A stretch of 64,000 nt of DNA from Candidatus Aminicenantota bacterium (GTDB lineage: Bacteria > Acidobacteriota > Aminicenantia > Aminicenantales > Saccharicenantaceae): the NCBI GenBank assembly GCA_026393975.1, contig JAPKZD010000014.1:64486-128485 (forward strand), read 5' to 3'. Of the stretch, positions 1 through 7,255 are shown in pieces. The position numbers and the translations under genes are program-made. The notes beneath the pieces were generated by a model, which did not search any database, was not told where the DNA came from, and was given only the letters and a program-made list of their open reading frames with translations. Numbering within the stretch: position 1 is the first letter of the stretch; each line of letters starts with the position of its first letter.

Positions 1-229
1 GGACTTGCTCCGCCCGGGGCGCGCCGGCCGGCTGCCCGGCGTCCGCTCCCGTGCTCAGGGCAAGCTCCGTCCGAGGCGGCGGCTCCCCGAGGCCCGGCCG
101 CGTTTCCGCGGCCGCGGTCTGAGTCCCTGGGTCGTTCGCCTTCTGCCGTCCGGAGTCGCCGCAGGCGAGGAAGGCCAGGCTCAGGGCGATGACGGTCAGG
201 ATGAGGACTTTGTTTGTACGCGTCTTCAT
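1..229 (-). CDS. Putative lipoprotein, N-terminal part (runs off left edge)
   Basis: An open frame starts at an ATG at 229, with an AGGGAG ribosome site upstream, and continues past base 1, so only the first 76 codons are visible. The N-terminus is a basic stretch (MKTRTNK), a hydrophobic core and a lipobox ending LAFLAC, with Cys23 as the likely lipidated residue. After the Cys the chain is Gly/Pro/Glu-rich and low in complexity, as in a linker between membrane anchor and folded domain. It lies 57 bp downstream of the creatininase-family gene on the same strand and may be co-transcribed with it. Nothing visible shows the function of the missing C-terminal domain. Confidence 0.65.
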   Translation of the reverse strand, partial: MKTRTNKVLILTVIALSLAFLACGDSGRQKANDPGTQTAAAETRPGLGEPPPRTELALSTGADAGQPAGAPRAEQV

Positions 230-286
230 GCGCTTTTCTCCCTTTTGGCCATTATCACACTCACTCTTCGCCCCGGACGAGCCAGC

Positions 287-1204
287 TTATCTCTTGAAAG
301 GCTTGGTTTCGAGAGGCTTGGCCGCGTCGTCGAAAAAGCGCTTCTGGAGCTCGAGCGTGACCGTGTCTTTCTTGACCGAACGGATCATCTCGACGAGAAG
401 CCCGGATTCCGCCTCGAAAAGGGCCTGGCCGAATTCCTTGTTGCCGGCGCTCCCGTCGCCCCGGTAGTGGTTGGGCTGGCCGGCGTACCACCAGATGCCC
501 GTGTAGGCGTATTTCAGCCCGGCCAGGCGTTTGACGTCCTCGCCGCTTTCCGCGCCCGCCCTATCGAGGTGTACCAGGTCGGGATGATGGGCCAGCATGA
601 CCGAGGTCTCCTCTTCCCCGGCGTGCCCGTCGACAGCAGTTTTGCGGAGCTTCGCCAGGCGCGCCTCTGTCGCCGCGTCAAAAGCCGGGTCGAACAAGTA
701 CACGGCATAGTCCCGCCGGCTCTCGAGCTGGCTCTGGCAGAAATACCTGAGGAGGGAGTCGTTGCCGCCATGGCCGTTGACGAGGATGATCTTCCGGATG
801 CCGTTCCGGGCCAGTTCGTCGCACGTCTGTTGAAGGACATCGAGCAGCATCCGGCTGCCGTAGGCGATCGTGCCCGGCTGGTTCTTGGCTTCGAATATCT
901 GGCCTACGAAGTAGGGCGGGAAGACGATCGTATATTCTTTGGCCGCCGCCCGGAGCGAAACCTCCCGGCAGTCGATGAGATCCGTCCCGAGAGGGAGGTG
1001 CGGCCCATGTTTTTCGAGGATGCCCAGGGGGATGATGCACGTCGCGCCGGAACGGGCCACGGCCTGGACGAAATCCGGCGACGTCAACTCTTCGTAGCGG
1101 ACGGGGAAGTCCGGTACGGCCGGCTTCGCGGCCTGTTGGACGGGCCTGGCCGCAGCCGAGAGAAGGACGAGAGCGCCAGCAAGGGCGAGGCATGTTCTTT
1201 TCAT
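287..1204 (-). CDS. Exported creatininase-family metal-dependent amidohydrolase
   Basis: The 305-residue protein starts at the ATG at 1204, chosen because AAGGAGG lies just upstream and a signal peptide (about residues 1-25, hydrophobic, ending in an Ala-rich stretch) follows. The creatininase fold shows in the metal-site motifs EKHGPHLPLGTD (about residues 64-75), VNGHGGN in the middle and GHAGEEETSVMLA further on. Family members hydrolyse cyclic or linear amides such as creatinine or formamides with two metal ions, usually in the cytoplasm; a secreted version is less common. A lipoprotein gene follows on the same strand. The substrate is unknown. Family confidence is high. Confidence 0.88.
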   Translation of the reverse strand: MKRTCLALAGALVLLSAAARPVQQAAKPAVPDFPVRYEELTSPDFVQAVARSGATCIIPLGILEKHGPHLPLGTDLIDCREVSLRAAAKEYTIVFPPYFVGQIFEAKNQPGTIAYGSRMLLDVLQQTCDELARNGIRKIILVNGHGGNDSLLRYFCQSQLESRRDYAVYLFDPAFDAATEARLAKLRKTAVDGHAGEEETSVMLAHHPDLVHLDRAGAESGEDVKRLAGLKYAYTGIWWYAGQPNHYRGDGSAGNKEFGQALFEAESGLLVEMIRSVKKDTVTLELQKRFFDDAAKPLETKPFKR

Positions 1205-1266
1205 GGGATGCGCCTCCTTGGATGGGAATGATGGGAATGAACGTGCCCGAACTATAGCCCCAGCCG

Positions 1267-1288
1267 CGGCTCCTGTCAACAGGAGCCG
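1267..1288. repeat. 10-bp inverted repeat with 2-nt centre
   Basis: Arms CGGCTCCTGT and ACAGGAGCCG flank a CA centre and match perfectly. The repeat lies between two divergent genes (creatininase family and small acidic protein), about 30 bp upstream of the -35 box at 1317. It could be an operator or a small palindromic repeat. Confidence 0.5.
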
Positions 1289-1316
1289 ACGGGCGCGCGA
1301 AAGCCTCGTCCGCTGT

Positions 1317-1345
1317 TTGGCGAATTCCCCCGAAAATGGTATATT
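1317..1345 (+). promoter_or_regulatory. Promoter of the 1367 gene
   Basis: TTGGCG (1317-1322), 17-bp spacer, TATATT (1340-1345). The start codon lies 21 nt downstream, with a GAAGAGG ribosome site between. Confidence 0.5.
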
Positions 1346-1366
1346 TTTATCGAGGAAGAGGTCACC

Positions 1367-1807
1367 ATGAACATCCAATTGACGAAAGAACAGCTGGCAA
1401 CTCTGATTAAGCTCGTTTACCTCGGGAACAGGATGGCCAACGACTGGCGGACCGACGACGTCATCGAGGAATACGACGAAGTCGAGAGCCTTGTCCTGGC
1501 CGCGGCCCAAAAGCACGACCTCGGGGATTACGTGGATTTCGACGAGGAGACCAAAAAGGCCATCCCCTCCGGGGAGCTCGAGGAGAAGATGACCGAAACC
1601 GTCGATTTCTACAACGATAACTGTTTCTGGGACCAGCTCATCTACCGCATGGCCGACCGCGACTACGTCCTAAAATTCGGAGAAAAAGCCCTGGAAGAGC
1701 TCTACGCGGAGAAGGGCATGGAGCGGGAGCGGCCGCTCATCGAGAAGTACGAGAAGGAATTCAACGAGCACGGCCTCGACCGGCTCGAGCTCCGTCGCGA
1801 TAACTGA
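1367..1807 (+). CDS. Small acidic protein of unknown function
   Basis: A 146-residue protein rich in Glu and Asp, starting at an ATG with GAAGAGG upstream and its own promoter. There is no signal peptide or membrane segment. It looks mostly alpha-helical, with amphipathic runs (for example an N-terminal LTKEQLATLIKLVYLG helix) and a charged C-terminal helix ending in RRDN. I do not recognise the family. It stands alone, divergent from the creatininase-family gene and convergent with the RRM gene. It is real by codon structure, ribosome site and promoter; function unknown. Confidence 0.75.
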   Translation: MNIQLTKEQLATLIKLVYLGNRMANDWRTDDVIEEYDEVESLVLAAAQKHDLGDYVDFDEETKKAIPSGELEEKMTETVDFYNDNCFWDQLIYRMADRDYVLKFGEKALEELYAEKGMERERPLIEKYEKEFNEHGLDRLELRRDN

Positions 1808-1817
1808 GCAAAAAAAA

Positions 1818-1842
1818 GGGAGCGGCTGAACCAGCCGCTCCC
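1818..1842 (-). terminator. Rho-independent terminator of the RRM gene
   Basis: A perfect 10-bp stem (GGGAGCGGCT / AGCCGCTCCC) with a 5-nt loop is followed, on the minus strand, by eight T residues (A-run at 1810-1817 on the plus strand). The T-run direction shows it ends the minus-strand RRM transcript; the plus side lacks a T-run. Confidence 0.85.
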
Positions 1843-1884
1843 TTCGTAGAACCGTGTTTGCGACCCCGGACGATGCCGGGAGTC

Positions 1885-2172
1885 TTAGTACCGCCGGCCG
1901 GCGCTGGAACCGCCGGATCTCGGTGAGTCCGTGCGCGGTTTGGCCTCGTTGACCGTGGCCGTGCGGCCCTTCAGGTCCTTGCCGTTCAGCATGGCGATGG
2001 CCTTTTCGGCCTCGTCCTTGTTCGGCATCTCGATGAAGCCGAAGCCGCGGGACTCGCCGCTGAACTTGTCCTTGATGATGGAGGTCGTCGACACTTCGCC
2101 GAACGCCTGGAAGGTTTCCCTCAGGTCGCTCTCGTTGATGGTCTTGACCAGATTGCCTACGTAGATGTTCAT
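1885..2172 (-). CDS. Single-RRM RNA-binding protein
   Basis: A 95-residue protein that is almost all one RNA recognition motif. RNP2 is IYVGNL at residues 3-8 and RNP1 is RGFGFIEM in the middle, followed by the usual helix and last strand. A short Arg/Gly/Ser-rich tail ends in GGSSAGRRY. Small glycine-tailed RRM proteins are known from cyanobacteria and several other phyla, where some are induced by cold; they bind single-stranded RNA. The ATG at 2172 has AAGGAGACG upstream, and a strong terminator follows. It is a monocistronic unit with a long 5' region that might be regulatory. Confidence 0.93.
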   Translation of the reverse strand: MNIYVGNLVKTINESDLRETFQAFGEVSTTSIIKDKFSGESRGFGFIEMPNKDEAEKAIAMLNGKDLKGRTATVNEAKPRTDSPRSGGSSAGRRY

Positions 2173-2315
2173 TCTCGTCTCCTTTTGACGATGGAAAATA
2201 AGATCTTAGAACGTCATAAAGGAGAGGAGTGTGTGACCGATCAGGGCCTCTGGCCCCTTCCTTTACTCATTCAGGTGTTGATAGCAAGGATTTCCCCTTG
2301 CTTATGAACACGATT

Positions 2316-2321
2316 ATTATA
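2316..2321 (-). promoter_or_regulatory. Possible -10 box of the RRM gene
   Basis: TATAAT on the minus strand, 144 nt upstream of the RRM start. The -35 region (CAGGCA at 17 bp) is poor, so this is tentative. A leader of about 140 nt would be long for this window. Confidence 0.3.
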
Positions 2322-2480
2322 CCACGATTTCGGGATCCTGCCTGACATTTCGGCGGCTGACCATGGTAACTGTCTGATTCCATGCGTTTAGGAAAATATA
2401 TATTAGACAGCCGGGGCAGAGTCCGACATGAGCTTGGGGCGATTTTCGAGCGTCTTCTTTTATGAGAACGAAAAGAAGCC

Positions 2481-2509
2481 TTGAAGGGGCGCCATGAATA
2501 AGTTACACT
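2481..2509 (+). promoter_or_regulatory. Promoter of the Phd/RelE-type pair
   Basis: TTGAAG (2481-2486), 17-bp spacer, TACACT (2504-2509). The -10 box lies inside the left arm of the 18-bp palindrome, as expected for an autorepressed toxin-antitoxin operon. Confidence 0.5.
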
Positions 2510-2519
2510 ATAGTGTAAC
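2502..2519. promoter_or_regulatory. Operator palindrome of the toxin-antitoxin operon
   Basis: GTTACACTA followed directly by TAGTGTAAC forms a perfect 18-bp palindrome that covers the -10 box and ends 19 nt before the antitoxin start. Phd/YefM antitoxins bind such palindromes to repress their own operon. It also argues against the longer reading frame that would start at 2494, inside the operator region. Confidence 0.7.
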
Positions 2520-2538
2520 AAATATGGGGAGGCGACCG

Positions 2539-2814
2539 ATGCGCTATGCTGGAGTCAAAGAGCTCAAGCAAAAAACCATGGATCTTCTGAAGGAATCCGA
2601 GAGAGGCGATATCATCATCACCGCCTATGGAAAACCGGCGGCGATCCTCCATCACGTCACCGAGGAAGACGTGGCGGATTATCTCATCGAGAACGACCCG
2701 GAGTTCCGGTCGAAAATCGAAGAAGCTTATTCGGAATACCTGAGCCTAGGCGGGATCGAGGCGGGCGAACTGCTCAGGAAGCTCGAAAAACGGAATGCGG
2801 GAAAAGCGGCTTAA
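2539..2814 (+). CDS. Phd/YefM-type antitoxin
   Basis: A 91-residue protein that starts MRYAGVKELKQKTMDLL and contains the Phd/YefM pattern: an N-terminal DNA-binding part followed by a strand with GDIIITAYGKPAAIL, then an acidic helical C-terminus that would wrap the toxin. The start at 2539 is chosen because GGGGAGG lies about 6 nt upstream; an in-frame ATG at 2494 lies before the operator. The toxin gene begins 20 nt before this stop codon, so the two are translationally coupled. Role: neutralise the RelE-like toxin and repress the operon. Confidence 0.88.
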   Translation: MRYAGVKELKQKTMDLLKESERGDIIITAYGKPAAILHHVTEEDVADYLIENDPEFRSKIEEAYSEYLSLGGIEAGELLRKLEKRNAGKAA

Positions 2815-3127
2815 GGTCATCTTCAGCCCCGCCGCGGCCAGGGATGTCGAGAGTCTCGAAACTGCGGCGGCCATCCCGCTCGTCAAGGACATCCAGGCCT
2901 ATCTCGAGGTCCGCCCAATCCCGTTCGGGAAGTCCCGCATCAAGAAGCTCGCCGGCTTCGAGCCGCCCTTGTTCAGGCTTCGAAGCGGCGACTTCCGTGC
3001 CTACTCTAGGATCTGCGGTGACGAGGTCGTCATCCTGGCGGTCACGCGGCGCAAGGACAGCGACAAGCGGCTGAAGCGAATCGCCGAAAAACCGGCGTCC
3101 CGATATCGCCAAGAAAAATCGCGCTGA
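2795..3127 (+). CDS. RelE/ParE-superfamily toxin
   Basis: A 110-residue basic protein with the RelE/ParE fold signature: an N-terminal strand (KVIFSPAAARDVESL), two helices, then the core LRSGDFRAYSRI and DEVVILAVTRRKD. RelE-type members cut mRNA in the ribosome; ParE-type members poison gyrase. The Arg/Lys-rich C-terminus and the pairing with a Phd/YefM-type antitoxin favour the RNase type. It overlaps the antitoxin gene by 20 nt and has little ribosome site of its own, so it probably depends on coupled translation. The 109 bp downstream, to the RND gene end, hold no gene. Confidence 0.87.
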   Translation: MREKRLKVIFSPAAARDVESLETAAAIPLVKDIQAYLEVRPIPFGKSRIKKLAGFEPPLFRLRSGDFRAYSRICGDEVVILAVTRRKDSDKRLKRIAEKPASRYRQEKSR

Positions 3128-3236
3128 TCTGGACGGACCCTCCTATTTGTTCCTGGAGCGTGAGGGCCAGGTCATGGTCCGGTATTACGGGCTCTACGCC
3201 AACGCTCACCGGGGGAAGATCAGGCAGGCGGACCAT

Positions 3237-6200
3237 TCAGGCCGCTTTCTTTTTCCGGCTGAACTTGGCCGAGATGTCGTCGATGATCGAGTAGACGACC
3301 GGGACGACGACCAGAGTCAGGACGGTCGAGCTGATCAGTCCGCCGATGATGGTATAGCCGATGGCGGCCCGGAAGTTCGAGCTCGCTCCGAAGCCGACGG
3401 CGACGGGAATCATGCCCAGGATCATGGCCAGGGTGGTCATGAGAATGGGCCGCAGCCGGGTTGAGCCGGCCTCGACGATAGCCTCGAAGCGCTTCATCCC
3501 CCTCCGCCTCAGGACGTTGGTGAAATCGACGAGCAGGATGGAATTCTTCGTCACCAGGCCCATGAGCATGATCAATCCGATGAAGGCGACCATGTCGAAA
3601 AGCTTGTTAGCCAGCAGGAGACCCAGGACCGCGCCGATGATCGACAACGGCAGGGCCAGCATGATGACGAACGGCTGGACGAAGGACCCGAACTGCGAGG
3701 CCAGGACCATATAGACGAAGATGACGGCCAGGGCCATGGCCAGGCCCAAGGAGGCGAACATCTTGCGGTTCAGCTCGACCTGCCCGCCGAACTCGTAGGT
3801 GACCCCTTTGGGATAGGGGATCTTGGCCAGGGCGTTCATGACGTTCTGGGTGATCTCGTTCAAGGCCCGCCCTTTGAGGGTGTTGGCGGCGATCATGATC
3901 TGACGGGTCCGGTTGGAGCGGCGGATCTGGGTCGGGCCGTTGACGACGCGCAGGCTCCCGACCTGGTCCAGGGTGATCGCGCCGCCGCGCAGCAGCGGGA
4001 TGTAGGCGCGGCCGAGCCTCTGGACGTCGTTTCGGACGTCCTCGGTCGCCCGGACGCGGATGTCGTAGAGCTTTTCGCCCTCCCGGTATTTGGAGGCCAG
4101 GTCGCCGTCGACGATCGACCGCATGATGGCGGCGATCTGCCCGGTGCTGGTGCCGAGCCGGGCGGCCCGTTCGCGGTCGATATGGATCTGAAGCTCGGGC
4201 TTGGGGGGACGGTTGTCGCTGTTGACGTCGGTCAGGCCGCTGACGCCCTGCAGGGCCATCTTGACCTGGTCGCCGGCCGCATAGAGGCCGGCCAGGTCGG
4301 TTCCCTTGAGATAGATCTGGATCGGCAGTTGCTGGATCGCCGCGAACGCGGCACCGCCCATGGACGAGGCGTCCTGGAAGGTGATCGTCGCGCCGGGGAC
4401 CCGGGCCAAAAGGGGACGGATCTTGTCGCGATAGGCCTGCGATTCGCCGGCCGGGACCTTCAGCTTGACGTTTACGCTGGCGTTGTCGGACGAGCCGTCG
4501 GTCGAGCCGACGACCGTGGCCAGGTCCCCGATATCCGGCTGCTTCCGGAGGATTTTTTCGATGGCCTGGACGACGACGTCCGTGCGGTCGAGCGAACTGC
4601 CCGAGGCGGTTTGGATCGAGAGGTTAAACTCGGGCTGGTCGCCGCGGGGATTGCCGCCGGTCCCGACGACGGTGAAGAGGTAGGCGCTGAGGAAGAAGAC
4701 GACGGCCGTGATAGAAATCATCGTCTTGCGGTGGTTGAGGGCCCAGCGGAGGAGCGGGCGGTAATTGTCGCCCAGCTTCTCGTAGACCCGCGACACCAGG
4801 CGCTCCAGCCGCGAGGACAGGGTCTTCTTCCCGTTCCGCTCGGTCTTCTTGAAGAAATGGGCCGAGAGCATGGGGGCGAAGGTGAACGCTTCGAACAGCG
4901 AGATGAGGACGGCGGCGGCGACCGTCACCCCGAATTGGCGGAAGAATTTTCCGGCGATGCCGGTGGTGAAGGCCACGGGCAGGAAGACGGCGACAATGGT
5001 CATGGTCGTGGCCGTGACGGCCAGGCCCACTTCCGATGTCCCCTCGCTGGCCGCCTTCATCGGATCCTGGCCCAGCTTGTCCATATGGCGGAAGATGTTC
5101 TCCCGGACGACGATCGCGTCGTCGATGAGCAGGCCGACGGACAGACTGAGGGCCAGCAGGGTGATCATATTGATCGTATAGCCGAAGAAGGACATGACGG
5201 CGAACGCGGCGATAAGACAGACGGGCAGGCCGGCCACGGTGATGATCGTGTTGCGCAGATCGCCGAAGGAGAAAAGAACGACCAGCCCGGCGAAGAGGAT
5301 GCCCAGGATGAGGGTTCTGAGGACGTCGTCCCGGGAGTCCTTGATCTGGATGGACGTGTCCGTCGTTCGCCGGATATCCAAGTCAGGATTGGCCCGCTGG
5401 ACGGACACGATCATTTTGTTGACTTCGTCGGCCACCTTGACCGTGTTCGTCCCGGACTGCTTCTGGACGACGAGCGAAACGCACTCCTGTCCGTTGACGC
5501 GGGAGATCGTCCGCTTGGTCTTGAAAGCGTCATTGACCACGGCCAGGTCCTTCAGGTAGACGGGATGGCCGCCGACATTGGCCACGACGATGTCCATCAT
5601 TTCGGGAAGATTGGTGAACTCGGCCTTGGTCCGGATGAGGAAATCCTGGGCCTTGCCTTGGACCCGGCCGGCCGGCATGTTCAGGTTCTCCCCGCGGATG
5701 GCCTGGGTCACCTGGGCGGTGGAAATCCCCTGGGCGTTCATGCGGTCGAGGTTGACCTCGACCTGGATTTCGCGCTCCAGGCCGCCGACGAGGTCGACGG
5801 CCCCGACCCCCTCCACTTGCTGGATCTGGACTTTGATGGTGTCGTCGACGAATTGGCGGACTTGGGGCAGGCTCATCCTTCCGCTCTTGCTCAGGACGGC
5901 GAAGGAAACGATGGGCACGGCCGAGGGATCAAATTTGTTGATGACGGGTTCGATGATCTCCCGGGGCAGGGTGTTGCGTATGGCGGCAACCTTCTCCCGG
6001 ACCTCGGTAGCCGCCAACTGGGCGTCCTTTTCCAGGACGAAGGCGGCCAGAATCATGGAGACGCCCTCGGACGAGGTCGAAGTGACCTTGTCGATGCCGT
6101 TGATGGTGCTCAGCGCATCCTCGATCGGCTTGGTGACCTGGGTCTCCATCTCCTCGGGGCCGACGCCGGGGTTGGCGATGGTCACGGCCACGTAGGGCAG

Positions 6201-6323
6201 GGAGACATCGGGCATGAGGTCAACCCCCAGCCGCGAATACGACAACGCGCCGACCACCACCAGGGCCACGATGACCATGGTGATGAAGACGGGCTGCTTG
6301 ATCGAAATATCGGCGATTCTCAT
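3237..6323 (-). CDS. RND efflux transporter permease, AcrB/HAE1 family
   Basis: At 1028 residues this matches the usual size of inner-membrane RND pumps. TM1 begins right after the N-terminus (QPVFITMVIVALVVVGAL). Two large periplasmic loops alternate with TM clusters 2-6 and 8-12. The proton-relay Asp pair is present as GLLIDDAIVVREN (D401, D402) and the TM10 Lys as VTKNSILLVDF (K926). It exports hydrophobic or amphiphilic compounds using the proton gradient, together with the adaptor and TolC-like channel encoded just upstream in the same operon. The 14-nt gap to the adaptor gene supports co-transcription. The substrate is unknown. Confidence 0.95.
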   Translation of the reverse strand: MRIADISIKQPVFITMVIVALVVVGALSYSRLGVDLMPDVSLPYVAVTIANPGVGPEEMETQVTKPIEDALSTINGIDKVTSTSSEGVSMILAAFVLEKDAQLAATEVREKVAAIRNTLPREIIEPVINKFDPSAVPIVSFAVLSKSGRMSLPQVRQFVDDTIKVQIQQVEGVGAVDLVGGLEREIQVEVNLDRMNAQGISTAQVTQAIRGENLNMPAGRVQGKAQDFLIRTKAEFTNLPEMMDIVVANVGGHPVYLKDLAVVNDAFKTKRTISRVNGQECVSLVVQKQSGTNTVKVADEVNKMIVSVQRANPDLDIRRTTDTSIQIKDSRDDVLRTLILGILFAGLVVLFSFGDLRNTIITVAGLPVCLIAAFAVMSFFGYTINMITLLALSLSVGLLIDDAIVVRENIFRHMDKLGQDPMKAASEGTSEVGLAVTATTMTIVAVFLPVAFTTGIAGKFFRQFGVTVAAAVLISLFEAFTFAPMLSAHFFKKTERNGKKTLSSRLERLVSRVYEKLGDNYRPLLRWALNHRKTMISITAVVFFLSAYLFTVVGTGGNPRGDQPEFNLSIQTASGSSLDRTDVVVQAIEKILRKQPDIGDLATVVGSTDGSSDNASVNVKLKVPAGESQAYRDKIRPLLARVPGATITFQDASSMGGAAFAAIQQLPIQIYLKGTDLAGLYAAGDQVKMALQGVSGLTDVNSDNRPPKPELQIHIDRERAARLGTSTGQIAAIMRSIVDGDLASKYREGEKLYDIRVRATEDVRNDVQRLGRAYIPLLRGGAITLDQVGSLRVVNGPTQIRRSNRTRQIMIAANTLKGRALNEITQNVMNALAKIPYPKGVTYEFGGQVELNRKMFASLGLAMALAVIFVYMVLASQFGSFVQPFVIMLALPLSIIGAVLGLLLANKLFDMVAFIGLIMLMGLVTKNSILLVDFTNVLRRRGMKRFEAIVEAGSTRLRPILMTTLAMILGMIPVAVGFGASSNFRAAIGYTIIGGLISSTVLTLVVVPVVYSIIDDISAKFSRKKKAA

Positions 6324-6337
6324 GGCGGGGCCGCTCC

Positions 6338-7255
6338 TTACTTCTGAGCGGCCGGGCGCTCAACGATCGTGATCTTGTCCTGGTCGTTGAGCTGGCCGGC
6401 GCCGGTCGTAACGACGCGCTCGTCGCCCTTCAGGCCGGAAAGGACCTCGATCACATCGCCGACGACGGCGCCGACGGTGATCGGGACCAAGCGGGCCCGG
6501 CCGTCCCCGGCGGTGAAGACGCCTTTCTGGCCGCCCCTGTCGACGACGGAGACGAGGGGAACGACCAGTGATGTCCGCCGGCTCTCGACCCACTCGACCT
6601 CGGCATACATCCCGGGCTTGAGGCGATGAGAGGCATTGGAAATGCTCAGCTCGACGTCGATCGTCCTGGCCACGGGGTCAGCGATCGGGCTGATGTTGGT
6701 CACCCGAGCGCTGAATATCTCACCCGGGAAAGCCTCCAGGGTGACGGTCGCCGGCTTGCCCAGCCCGATGAAGCGGATCTTCTTCTCGTCGACCGCGGCC
6801 ACGACCTTGACGGTGTCGAGATCGACCAGGTTGAGAATCGGCGAGTTGGGATTGACCGAGGCGCCGGGGTTGAGGAGAATGCGGGCGACAACGCCCTTGG
6901 CATCGCTCTTGACCTCGTAGGGTTTATAGTCATAGCCCACCTCGTCCCGGTTGACGACGCTGACGACCTGGCCGGGAGAGACGACGCTGCCCATTTTGAC
7001 CAAATTGTTGGCGATCTTGCCCGGGACCTTGGAGAAGATGGACACTTCGGCGTCCGCCTGCAAATTACCCGAGGAATGGATCTTGTCCTCGATGTCCTGA
7101 TGGGCGGGCGCCACGGTCTCGACCGAGACGATCGTCACCGCGGCCGGTTTGGCCGCCTCGCGCTTCTTGGCTTGAATGTTCTGGTTGGCCCGGTAGCCTA
7201 CCCAGGCGACCAGGGCGATCAGGATGAGGACGACGAGGATTTTTCCGATTTTCAT
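6338..7255 (-). CDS. Periplasmic adaptor of RND pump (MFP)
   Basis: A 305-residue protein starting at the ATG at 7255 with GGGAGGAAAAT upstream. An N-terminal membrane anchor (KIGKILVVLILIALVAWVGY) is followed by a lipoyl-like half (VSIFSKVPGKIANNLVKMG), an abbreviated hairpin, a second lipoyl half (GVVARILLNPGASV), a beta-barrel domain and a membrane-proximal domain. It links the pump to the outer-membrane channel. The short hairpin is typical of small adaptors of HAE1-like systems. Its start overlaps the stop of the TolC-like gene by 4 nt (ATGA). The longer frame reaching upstream is spurious. Confidence 0.93.
   Translation of the reverse strand: MKIGKILVVLILIALVAWVGYRANQNIQAKKREAAKPAAVTIVSVETVAPAHQDIEDKIHSSGNLQADAEVSIFSKVPGKIANNLVKMGSVVSPGQVVSVVNRDEVGYDYKPYEVKSDAKGVVARILLNPGASVNPNSPILNLVDLDTVKVVAAVDEKKIRFIGLGKPATVTLEAFPGEIFSARVTNISPIADPVARTIDVELSISNASHRLKPGMYAEVEWVESRRTSLVVPLVSVVDRGGQKGVFTAGDGRARLVPITVGAVVGDVIEVLSGLKGDERVVTTGAGQLNDQDKITIVERPAAQK

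Larger units (their letters stand above)
2173..2538. other. AT-richer intergenic region between RRM gene and toxin-antitoxin pair
   Basis: No convincing gene lies in this 366-bp stretch, which is richer in A and T than its surroundings. It holds a possible minus-strand -10 box (TATAAT, 2316-2321) for the RRM gene with only a weak -35, a short hairpin in the RRM 5' leader (GCAAGG / CCTTGC, 2284-2301), and the promoter and operator palindrome of the downstream antitoxin gene. Confidence 0.5.

Noticed and set aside
4182-6347. A 721-codon open frame on the plus strand opposite the RND permease
   Set aside because: Asp/Gly-rich antisense translation of a clear RND gene, with no motif or start signal.
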